DNA of 64,000 nt, taken from contig JALOAT010000011.1 in the NCBI GenBank assembly GCA_023228645.1, forward strand, positions 1 to 64,000, written 5' to 3'. The notes beneath the pieces were generated by a model. The model was given only the letters and a program-made list of their open reading frames with translations. It was not told the origin of the DNA and ran no database searches. The position numbers were made by a program, and so were the translations under genes. Origin of the DNA: Gammaproteobacteria bacterium. GTDB taxonomy: Bacteria > Pseudomonadota > Gammaproteobacteria > Thiohalomonadales > Thiohalomonadaceae. Positions within the stretch are counted from its first letter, which is position 1, and every line of letters starts with the position of its first letter. Shown here in pieces: positions 26,198 to 33,791 of this stretch.

Positions 26198-26227
26198 GGA
26201 TGGGTGCGTATGCACCCGTCCTTTTTT
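26198..26227 (+). terminator. Terminator or attenuator inside the acetate cluster
   Basis: GGATGGGTGC-GTAT-GCACCCGTCC forms a ten-base stem (one G-T pair) followed by T6. It is only 22 bases before the ATG of the second CBS/DUF294 gene and just before its Shine-Dalgarno (AAAAGGAG). Either it ends the upstream transcript and the next gene has its own promoter, or it partially attenuates read-through. Confidence 0.75.
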
Positions 26228-26248
26228 GCTAAAAGGAGCCGCAAGGCC

Positions 26249-28114
26249 ATGGACATCGAATTGCTGGAAATTCGCGAGTTCCTGGCGGCGCGTCCGCCCT
26301 TCGACGTGCTGCCCGCGGATGTTCTCGATCGGCTGCCGCGCGAACTGGCGGTTCGCTATGTGCGCCGCGGCTCGCCGTTTCCGCCCCGAGACGTTTCCGA
26401 ACCCTTTCTCTACCTCGTGCGCAGCGGCGCGGTGGAATTCCGCGACGCGGACGACGAATTGCTCGGCAAGATTGCCGAGGGCGACGTCTGGTCCGCGCAC
26501 TGCGCGCCGGATGAACACCAAGACGAGCCCCTGCAAGCCGTCACGGTCGAGGATAGCCTGGTCTATGTGCTGCCTTGCGCGCGCGTGGGCCAGCTGCGTC
26601 GGCTGTTCCCTGCCTTCAATCAGTTTTTCAATGATTCCCTGCGCGAACGCCTGCAGCATGCCAGGGAAGCACTGCAGGATACGTGCACTTCGGGTATCGG
26701 CTTGATGACGGTGGAGGTGTCGCGCCTGATCACGCGCGCTCCCGTTCAGATCGCACCCAATATCACACTGCAGGAAGCGGCGCAGCTCATGACGCGCGAG
26801 CGCATTTCCGCCCTGCTGATAAGCGAGGAAAACCGCTTGGCCGGCATCATGACCGATCGCGATCTGCGTCGCTGCGTTGCCGACGGCGTGCGCTACGACG
26901 AACCGGTGAGCACCGTCATGAGCCGCAACCTTCACAAAATCAGCAAGGACGCCACCGCCTTCGAGGCGCTCATCAGCATGACCCGCTTGAACGTGCACCA
27001 TCTCCCTGTGATGGACCGCCAGGGCGTGTACGGCCTGATCTCCACGTCCGACCTGGTGCGCTATCAAAGCGCCAATGCCATTTTCCTGGTCGGCGACGTG
27101 CGCGTGTGCGATTCCGTGGAAGCGCTGGCGCAGGTCGCAAAGCAACTGCCGGAACTGCAGGTCCAGATCGTGGCCTCGGGCGCCAGTGCCTATTACCTGG
27201 GTCAGGCCGTTTCTTCAGTCACCGACGCCATCACCACGCGGCTCATCGAGCTGGCGGAGGCCCGCCTCGGCCCGCCGCCGGTGCCTTACGCCTGGATCGC
27301 AGGCGGCTCCCAGGCGCGGCGCGAACAGACGGTGCATTCCGATCAAGACAACGCCCTGCTCATTTCCGACGATGTCCGACCCGAGCATGACGCCTGGTTC
27401 GAGGCACTGGCCAATTTCGTCAATGACGGCCTCGCCGCGTGCGGCTTCATCTACTGTCCCGGCGAAGTGATGGCGCGCAATCCCAAGTGGCGCCAGCCCT
27501 GTCGCGTGTGGCGCAGCTATTTCAACGAATGGATCGCCCATGCCGATCGCAAGTCGGTGATGCTGGCAGTCAATTTTTTCGACACGCGTGTGGTCCACGG
27601 CGACGAGACGTTGCACGCGAGACTGCTCGCAGAAGCCACCCGGCAGGCGCGGGACAACACCATTTTCCTGGCTTATCTCGCCTCCCATGCCATGGCGAAC
27701 CGGCCGCCGCTGGGCTTTTTCCGCCATCTGGTGCTCATTGCCGGAGGCGACCATGCAAAATCCCTGGATTTGAAGCGCAGCGCCATCATTCCGCTCACGG
27801 ATATCGCGCGGCTGCAGGCGCTGGCGGCAGGCCTGCCGGAAATCAACACCGTTGAACGGTTGCGCGCCGCCGCGGAGGCCAAGACCTTCAGCGCCGAGGG
27901 CGCCGCCAATCTCGAAGACGCCTATGAGTTCATCGCCACCCTGCGCGCCCGCCATCAGGCCCGTCAGATCAAGAAGGGCGAACGACCCAACAACTACGTG
28001 AAATCCGGTGAGCTGTCGGCGCTGGAGCGCAATCATCTCAAGGACGTCTTCGCCGTGATTCGCAGCATGCAGAACACCATCGCGCAACGCTATCAAACGG
28101 GGCGACTTGGCTGA
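26249..28114 (+). CDS. cNMP-binding/CBS/DUF294 putative nucleotidyltransferase (copy 2)
   Basis: 621 residues, same domain order as the protein at 21919: N-terminal cNMP-binding-like domain, CBS pair with LISEENRLAGIMTDRDLRRC and MDRQGVYGLISTSDLVRYQS, then DUF294 motif GGSQARREQTVHSDQDNALL and C-terminal helical domain with NRPPLGFFRHLVL and KSLDLKRSAIIPLTDIARLQ. The GS...DxD signature is kept. ATG 26249 has a good Shine-Dalgarno; the frame extends upstream through the terminator hairpin and that part is not coding. Its stop overlaps the exonuclease ATG by one base (TGATG). Paralogue of the first, diverged. Confidence 0.9.
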   Translation: MDIELLEIREFLAARPPFDVLPADVLDRLPRELAVRYVRRGSPFPPRDVSEPFLYLVRSGAVEFRDADDELLGKIAEGDVWSAHCAPDEHQDEPLQAVTVEDSLVYVLPCARVGQLRRLFPAFNQFFNDSLRERLQHAREALQDTCTSGIGLMTVEVSRLITRAPVQIAPNITLQEAAQLMTRERISALLISEENRLAGIMTDRDLRRCVADGVRYDEPVSTVMSRNLHKISKDATAFEALISMTRLNVHHLPVMDRQGVYGLISTSDLVRYQSANAIFLVGDVRVCDSVEALAQVAKQLPELQVQIVASGASAYYLGQAVSSVTDAITTRLIELAEARLGPPPVPYAWIAGGSQARREQTVHSDQDNALLISDDVRPEHDAWFEALANFVNDGLAACGFIYCPGEVMARNPKWRQPCRVWRSYFNEWIAHADRKSVMLAVNFFDTRVVHGDETLHARLLAEATRQARDNTIFLAYLASHAMANRPPLGFFRHLVLIAGGDHAKSLDLKRSAIIPLTDIARLQALAAGLPEINTVERLRAAAEAKTFSAEGAANLEDAYEFIATLRARHQARQIKKGERPNNYVKSGELSALERNHLKDVFAVIRSMQNTIAQRYQTGRLG

Positions 28115-28806
28115 TGTTAAGCCTTCTGCTCAGTCTGGAAAGCCGCCGCATACGGGCGATCCAACGTGCCCCGGCCGGACCCTTGCGCGACTACTTCTCG
28201 GTGCCGTTTCCTTCCAGGAACGCCGATTATCGCGAGGTACCATTCGTGGCGGTGGATCTGGAAACCACCGGGTTGGATGCGCGCCGTGACGAGATCGTGG
28301 CCGTTGGACTGGTCCACTTCACGGCTTCGCACATAGAACTGGCCTCGGCCCGCCACTGGCTGGTCACGCCCACGGGCGCCATTCCGGAGGCCAGTGCCGT
28401 CATTCATTGCATCACCGATGACAAGGCCGCTGTGGGCCAGCCACTGGATGAGGTCCTCGCGGAAGTACTGCCGCAGCTTGCCGGTCGGGTATTGGTGGCC
28501 CATCACGCCCAAGTGGAACTACAGTTTCTCAAGGCCGCGTGCGCGACCGTGTATGGCGAGAAACTCATCATCCCGGCAGTAGATACCCAGGCACTGGAGC
28601 AACGCCGCCTGGACCGCTGGAATCAGGCCTACAAGGCCAAAGAACTACGCCTTGCAGTATTGCGTAGACGGTATAATCTGCCGCGATACAGGGCCCACAA
28701 CGCCCTGAGCGACGCCCTCGCGGCGGCGGAGCTCTTTCTGGCCCAACTGGCGGAAGTCGATCTGGATGATGCGCTACCGCTGAAACGTTTCTTACTACAA
28801 CAATAG
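28114..28806 (+). CDS. DnaQ-like 3'-5' exonuclease
   Basis: 230 residues. Exonuclease fold with Exo I VAVDLETTGLDARRDEIV (D-x-E near residue 47), Exo II region LVAHHAQVELQFL and Exo III HNALSDALAAAELFL (H-x4-D). At Exo II the usual aspartate is replaced by glutamate (VELQF), a change I believe is seen in relatives next to acetate-permease genes. It is not epsilon of DNA polymerase III: there is no polymerase-binding tail. Coupled to the preceding DUF294 gene by a one-base overlap, so made with it; substrate unknown. Confidence 0.87.
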   Translation: MLSLLLSLESRRIRAIQRAPAGPLRDYFSVPFPSRNADYREVPFVAVDLETTGLDARRDEIVAVGLVHFTASHIELASARHWLVTPTGAIPEASAVIHCITDDKAAVGQPLDEVLAEVLPQLAGRVLVAHHAQVELQFLKAACATVYGEKLIIPAVDTQALEQRRLDRWNQAYKAKELRLAVLRRRYNLPRYRAHNALSDALAAAELFLAQLAEVDLDDALPLKRFLLQQ

Positions 28807-28952
28807 GGGCCGGAGACGTGCACCTGAACTCGCGCGCGATTTGCCACCGGGACAGCCGGCGCGCGCGGGAAACAAGGCAATCCCGACAGACCACAGGTGC
28901 GTGTCGGGTTGTGAAGCTCGTGAGTTTTTGTTCTCTGATCAAGGAGTAAGCG

Positions 28953-30890
28953 ATGTCCGATATGAAGCTGTATCCGGTCCCGGCGGAGACGGCCGCCAAG
29001 ACGCACATCGATGCGGAAAAATACGCCGCGATGTACCGTCAGTCGGTCGACGATCCGGAGGGGTTCTGGGCGGAACAGGCCAAAGCCTTCGTCACGTGGT
29101 CCAAGCCCTGGGACAAGGTCCTCGACTGGGACTACAACACGGGCAAGATCCGCTGGTTCGACGGCGGCAAGCTCAACGTGAGCTACAACTGCCTTGATCG
29201 TCACCTGGAAACCCGCGGTGACCAGGTCGCCTTGATTTGGGAAGGCGACGACCCGAATGAAGCCAAGCAGGTCACCTACCGCGAATTGCACGCCGAGGTG
29301 AGCAAGTTCGCCAACGTGCTGAAGAGCCGCGGCGTCAAGAAGGGTGATCGCGTCTGCATCTACATGCCGATGATCATCGAAGCGACCGTGGCGATGCTCG
29401 CCTGCACGCGCATCGGCGCGGTGCATTCGGTGGTGTTCGGCGGCTTCTCGCCCGATTCCCTGAAGGATCGCATCCTCGATGCCGATTGCCGCGTGGTGGT
29501 CACCGCCGACGAAGGCTTGCGCGGTTCCAAGCGCGTGCCCCTGAAGGCCAACGTCGACAAGGCCGTGAAGGACTGCCCGAACGTTCACACCGTGGTCGTG
29601 GTGAAGCGCACCGGCGGCGAGATCGACTGGAACGCCGCCCGCGACGTGTGGTACCACGAGGCCATGGCGACGGCCTCACCCGAATGCGCGCCCGAGGAAA
29701 TGGATGCGGAAGACCCGCTGTTCATCCTCTACACCTCCGGTTCCACCGGCAAGCCGAAGGGCGTGCTGCACACCACGGGCGGTTATCTGGTTTTCGCGGC
29801 CATCACCCATAAGTACACCTTCGATTACCGGGAAGGTGAGATCTTCTGGTGCACGGCGGACGTGGGTTGGGTCACCGGCCACAGCTACATCGTCTATGGT
29901 CCGCTGGCCAACGGTGCCACCTCGCTGGTGTTCGAAGGCGTGCCCAGCTACCCCGATGCCTCACGCTTCTGGCAGGTCGTCGACAAGCACAAGGTCAACA
30001 TCTTCTATACGGCCCCGACCGCCATCCGTGCGCTCATGCGCGAAGGTGACGAACCGGTGAAGAAGACCTCCCGGGCAACCCTGCGCCTGCTCGGCTCCGT
30101 GGGTGAGCCCATCAATCCCGAGGCCTGGGAGTGGTACCACCGCGTGGTCGGCGACAGCCGCTGCCCCATCGTGGACACTTGGTGGCAAACCGAGACCGGC
30201 GGCCATCTGATCACCCCGCTACCCGGCGCGACCGCGCTCAAGCCCGGCGCCGCAATGACTCCGTTCTTTGGCGTGGTGCCGGCCATCGTGGACAGCGAAG
30301 GCAACGTGCTCGAGGGCGAATGCGAAGGCAACCTGGTGATCACGCATCCCTGGCCGGGCCAGATGCGCAGCGTGTATGGCGATCACCAGCGCTTCATCGA
30401 CACCTACTTCAAGACCTTCCCCGGCACCTACTTCACCGGTGACGGCGCCAAGCGCGACAAGGATGGTCATTACTGGATCACCGGCCGCGTGGACGACGTG
30501 CTGAACGTCTCCGGCCACCGTATGGGCACAGCGGAAGTGGAAAGCGCCCTGGTGCTGCACGATGCCGTGGCAGAAGCCGCCGTGGTGGGCTACCCGCACG
30601 ACATCAAGGGCCAGGGCATCTACGCCTACGTGACCCTGGTGAAGGACGTAGAGCCCAGCGATGCCCTGCGCAAGGAACTCGTCGCACTGGTGCGCAAGGA
30701 GATCGGCCCCATCGCCTCGCCGGACCTCATCCAGTGGGCCCCCGGCCTGCCCAAGACCCGCTCAGGCAAGATCATGCGCCGCATCCTGCGCAAGATCGCC
30801 GCCAACGAGTTGGACACCCTGGGCGACACCTCCACCCTGGCCGATCCGGCCGTGGTGCAGGACCTCATCGAAAACCGCGCCAACCGGTAA
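28953..30890 (+). CDS. acs: Acetyl-CoA synthetase
   Basis: 645 residues, normal length. It makes acetyl-CoA from acetate, ATP and CoA via acetyl-AMP. Motifs: the P-loop ILYTSGSTGKPKGVLHTTGG, the WWQTETGG core, the GDGAKRDKDGHYWITGRVDD hinge region, and the C-terminal PKTRSGKIMRRILRK, whose lysine is the acetylation-sensitive catalytic residue. ATG 28953 follows AAGGAG. A gap of 146 bases separates it from the exonuclease gene, with no sigma-54 site visible there, so it may depend on read-through or an unrecognised promoter. A strong terminator follows. Confidence 0.98.
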   Translation: MSDMKLYPVPAETAAKTHIDAEKYAAMYRQSVDDPEGFWAEQAKAFVTWSKPWDKVLDWDYNTGKIRWFDGGKLNVSYNCLDRHLETRGDQVALIWEGDDPNEAKQVTYRELHAEVSKFANVLKSRGVKKGDRVCIYMPMIIEATVAMLACTRIGAVHSVVFGGFSPDSLKDRILDADCRVVVTADEGLRGSKRVPLKANVDKAVKDCPNVHTVVVVKRTGGEIDWNAARDVWYHEAMATASPECAPEEMDAEDPLFILYTSGSTGKPKGVLHTTGGYLVFAAITHKYTFDYREGEIFWCTADVGWVTGHSYIVYGPLANGATSLVFEGVPSYPDASRFWQVVDKHKVNIFYTAPTAIRALMREGDEPVKKTSRATLRLLGSVGEPINPEAWEWYHRVVGDSRCPIVDTWWQTETGGHLITPLPGATALKPGAAMTPFFGVVPAIVDSEGNVLEGECEGNLVITHPWPGQMRSVYGDHQRFIDTYFKTFPGTYFTGDGAKRDKDGHYWITGRVDDVLNVSGHRMGTAEVESALVLHDAVAEAAVVGYPHDIKGQGIYAYVTLVKDVEPSDALRKELVALVRKEIGPIASPDLIQWAPGLPKTRSGKIMRRILRKIAANELDTLGDTSTLADPAVVQDLIENRANR

Positions 30891-30902
30891 TTTCGCTGGG
30901 AA

Positions 30903-30936
30903 AAACCGCGGGCCTTTGGGCCCGCGGTTTTTTTTT
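30903..30936 (+). terminator. Intrinsic terminator after acs
   Basis: AACCGCGGGCC and GGGCCCGCGGTT form an 11-12 base stem over a T-T-T loop, followed by a run of eight or more T, starting 13 bases after the acs stop. Confidence 0.93.
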
Positions 30937-30951
30937 GCCGAATAGAAAACG

Positions 30952-31007
30952 TCCGCTGATGAACGCAAAATCACCGCGCAAGCCGAAGAAAGAAGGTAAT
31001 CAGCGGA
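30952..31007. repeat. Short inverted repeat in the acs-epmA gap
   Basis: TCCGCTGAT (30952-30960) and ATCAGCGGA (30999-31007) are perfect nine-base inverted copies, with shared AACGCAAAA / ACGCAAAAA sequence next to each. The 180-base gap between the two convergent genes otherwise holds nothing I recognise. Confidence 0.4.
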
Positions 31008-31118
31008 ACACGCAAAAACCGTGGATTGGTCAGTCTCCCGCCCTCTGGTCTCATCGAAAGAGCAGCCTTGGGCTGCGCTTACGGTTGATCCGTTGGCGCC
31101 TCCCGGCGGTGGAACCTG

Positions 31119-32117
31119 TCAGGCGCGATCCAACGCAAAGGCGATGACATCGGGGATGGATCCCGCGCCGGTCGCGAGCATCACCAGGCGGTCCACCCCC
31201 AGCGCCACGCCGGCACAATCCGGCAGGCCGTAGCGAAGCGCGTCAATGAGATTCTCGTCGGCGGGAATATCCGGCAACCCGTCGCGTGCGCGCACCGCGC
31301 GATCCGCGGCGAAGCGCCGGGCCTGTTCATCCGCATCCGCCAATTCGTGATAACCGTTGGCCAGTTCCACGCCTTCACAATAAAGCTCGAAGCGCGCAGC
31401 CACGGTGTCGCCGCAGGCATCAGTGCGCAGGCGGGCGAGCGCGGCCTGTGAGGCGGGATATTCGTAGAGGAAACACAGCCGGCCGCGGCCGAGCTGCGGT
31501 TCCACCACGTGGGTGAGCAGCAGGTCGAGCCAGGCGTCGCGGCCTTCGAGCCCGGGCACGGGCGGCACGCCGAGGCGCGCGCAGGTACGGCGCAGTTCCG
31601 CCTCGTCCGTGCGGTGCGGGTCGATACCCGCATAGCGTTCGAAGGCGGCACGGTAACTGAGCCGTTCCGTCTCGCCGAGCGTGCAGGCCTCACCGAGCAC
31701 CTGCCGCGCCAACGCCTCCACTTCGTCCATGAGGACGTGGTCGTCGAAGCCTGGCCGGTACCACTCGAGCAGGGTGAACTCGGGGTTGTGCCGGCGCCCT
31801 GCCTCGCCTTGGCGGAACACGTGGCAGAGCTGATAGATAGGCCCACTGCCTGCCGCCAGCAGGCGCTTCATGGGAAATTCCGGCGAGGTATGCAGGAAGA
31901 GCGTAAGACCGTCCGCAGGCGCGCCGGGACCGTGATAGAGGGTGGTGAAGCTTGCGAGGTGCGGGTCGGTGGCGCCGGCGGCAGATAGCAGCGGCGTTTC
32001 CACTTCCATGACACCGCGGTCGTGAAAAAACGCCCGTATCCCGGCGAGGATACGGGCGCGGGAGCGAAGTACTTCGAGGGCGGCGCCGGGGCGCCAGCGA
32101 TCAGCCGCCTCGCTCAC
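31119..32117 (-). CDS. epmA: EF-P (R)-beta-lysine ligase EpmA
   Basis: 332 residues. A class II lysyl-tRNA-synthetase-like enzyme without the anticodon domain that attaches (R)-beta-lysine to EF-P. Motif 2-like region FRQGEAGRRHNPEFTLLEWY and motif 3-like GLPDCAGVALGVDRLVMLAT are present; VETPLLSAAGATDPHL near the N-terminus is typical of EpmA/GenX. It lies just downstream of efp (four bases between the efp stop at 32122 and this start at 32117), so enzyme and substrate are made together. Confidence 0.96.
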   Translation of the reverse strand: MSEAADRWRPGAALEVLRSRARILAGIRAFFHDRGVMEVETPLLSAAGATDPHLASFTTLYHGPGAPADGLTLFLHTSPEFPMKRLLAAGSGPIYQLCHVFRQGEAGRRHNPEFTLLEWYRPGFDDHVLMDEVEALARQVLGEACTLGETERLSYRAAFERYAGIDPHRTDEAELRRTCARLGVPPVPGLEGRDAWLDLLLTHVVEPQLGRGRLCFLYEYPASQAALARLRTDACGDTVAARFELYCEGVELANGYHELADADEQARRFAADRAVRARDGLPDIPADENLIDALRYGLPDCAGVALGVDRLVMLATGAGSIPDVIAFALDRA

Positions 32118-32121
32118 TTCC

Positions 32122-32694
32122 TCAGGCTTTCTCGGCGCGCGACAGGTATTCGCCGGTGCGCGTGTCGACCTTGAGGCTGTCGCCGATGTTGATGAACAGG
32201 GGCACCTGCACCACGGCGCCGGTTTCGAGGCGCGCGGGCTTGCTGCCGCCGGTGGCGGTATCGCCGCGGATGCCGGGTTCCGTGTCCACCACCTTGAGCA
32301 CGGTGTGGTTGGGCGGGGTGACGGCGATGGGGGCGCCGTTCCACAGGGTGAGCAGGCAGATGTCCTGTTCCTTCAGCCACACGTTGGCCTCGCCCACGGC
32401 CTTGGCGTCCGCGGAAAGCTGATCGAAGGTTTCCGGATGCATGAAGTGCCAGACTTCGCCGTCGTTGTAGAGGTACTGGTACTCGGTGTCGACCACGTCG
32501 GCGCCTTCGACCGTGTCGCCGGACTTGAAGGTGCGCTCGATCACGCGACCGGTCTTCAGGTTGCGGATCTTCACGCGGTTGAACGCCTGGCCCTTGCCGG
32601 GCTTCACGAACTCGTTTTCAATGATGCTGCACGGATCGCCGTCCAGCATGATTTTCAGTCCGCGCTTGAATTCGTTGGTGCTGAAAGTCGCCAT
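32122..32694 (-). CDS. efp: Elongation factor P
   Basis: 190 residues. EF-P relieves ribosome stalling at polyproline stretches. Three beta-barrel domains; K34 in VKPGKGQAF is the lysine that EpmA modifies. ATG 32694 (MATFSTNEFKRGL) chosen because it gives the standard length and K34 numbering. Divergent from epmB with only 45 bases between the starts, so the two promoters must overlap or lie within the genes. Confidence 0.98.
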   Translation of the reverse strand: MATFSTNEFKRGLKIMLDGDPCSIIENEFVKPGKGQAFNRVKIRNLKTGRVIERTFKSGDTVEGADVVDTEYQYLYNDGEVWHFMHPETFDQLSADAKAVGEANVWLKEQDICLLTLWNGAPIAVTPPNHTVLKVVDTEPGIRGDTATGGSKPARLETGAVVQVPLFINIGDSLKVDTRTGEYLSRAEKA

Positions 32695-32739
32695 ACCTGC
32701 CTCGTTTCGGGGCCAATACCCCACCTAATAAAGCCGAAT

Positions 32740-33747
32740 ATGATATCCCGAAGCGCTGATTGGAAGCACGCCCTGGCAACGGCCGTGCGCGATCCCGCCG
32801 ATCTGCTCGCCGAGCTCACCCTGCCTGACCACCTGCTCGACGGCGCGCGCGCCGCCGCCGGCGAGTTCCCGCTGCGCGTGCCGCGGGACTTCCTCGCCCG
32901 CATGCGCCAGGGCGACCCGGACGATCCCCTGCTCCGCCAGGTGCTGCCGTGCGCCGAGGAGGACCTGGAGGTGCCCGGCTTCGTTGCCGATCCAGTGGAC
33001 GACATGCGCGCCCGGCGCGGCCCCGGCGTGCTACAGAAATACCGCGGCCGCGCACTGCTGGTCGTCACCGGCGCCTGTGCGGTGCACTGCCGCTACTGCT
33101 TCCGCCGGCACTTTCCCTATGGCGCGGAGAACGCTGCCCAATTGGGGTTCGGCGCGGCGCTGGCATGGCTGGCGGAGGCCGCGGACATCTCGGAGGTCAT
33201 CCTGAGCGGCGGCGATCCACTCATGCTGGACGATGAGCGTCTCGCCGACCTGATCCGTCAGCTGTCACAGATCCCCCACCTGAAGCGCCTGCGTGTGCAT
33301 ACGCGGGTACCCATCGTGTTGCCCGGAAGGGTGACCGACGGGCTGCTGGCGGCGCTCACGGGCACGCGCCTGCCGTGCGTCATGGTGGTGCACGCCAATC
33401 ATGCCCGGGAAATAGACAACGCCGTCGCCGGGGCGTTGCAGCGGATGCACAGGGCCGGCATTACCCTGCTGAACCAAGCCGTGCTGCTGGCGGGTGTGAA
33501 CGACGACGTACAAGTCCTGGCAGCGCTTTCTGAAGCCCTGTTCGCTGCCGAGGTGTTGCCGTACTACCTTCATATGCTGGACCCGGTACAGGGTGCCGCG
33601 CACTTTGCGGTGGACGACGGGCGCGCCCTCGCCCTGCTCGACGGCCTGCGTGGGGTCCTGCCAGGCTATTTGGTGCCGCGCCTGGTGCGGGAGATCCCGG
33701 GGGCCGACGCCAAGATGCCCCTGACCGCGGTGGAAAAGCCCGACTGA
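32740..33747 (+). CDS. epmB: EF-P lysine 2,3-aminomutase EpmB
   Basis: 335 residues, a radical-SAM enzyme that converts lysine to (R)-beta-lysine for EF-P. The CxxxCxxC cluster motif is ACAVHCRYCFRRHFPY (about residues 112-120), followed by ILSGGDPLMLDDERL (SAM-binding GGDP) and a C-terminal PLP-binding region with PYYLHMLDPVQGAAHF. It is short like EpmB, not like catabolic KamA. Divergent from efp-epmA, completing the modification set; EpmC (hydroxylase) is not seen here. Confidence 0.95.
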   Translation: MISRSADWKHALATAVRDPADLLAELTLPDHLLDGARAAAGEFPLRVPRDFLARMRQGDPDDPLLRQVLPCAEEDLEVPGFVADPVDDMRARRGPGVLQKYRGRALLVVTGACAVHCRYCFRRHFPYGAENAAQLGFGAALAWLAEAADISEVILSGGDPLMLDDERLADLIRQLSQIPHLKRLRVHTRVPIVLPGRVTDGLLAALTGTRLPCVMVVHANHAREIDNAVAGALQRMHRAGITLLNQAVLLAGVNDDVQVLAALSEALFAAEVLPYYLHMLDPVQGAAHFAVDDGRALALLDGLRGVLPGYLVPRLVREIPGADAKMPLTAVEKPD

Positions 33748-33791
33748 TTCGGGAAGAATGGGCGGCGAATGAACCGGTCACGGGAGAGACC

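Noticed and set aside
24001..26256. 751-residue minus-strand frame opposite the symporter
   Set aside because: Histidine/glycine-rich shadow of codon bias in the symporter gene.
28807..28952. Sigma-54 promoter or GTTAC-N5-GTAAC site before acs
   Set aside because: Searched by eye on both strands; no TGGCAC-N5-TTGC match and no palindrome found.
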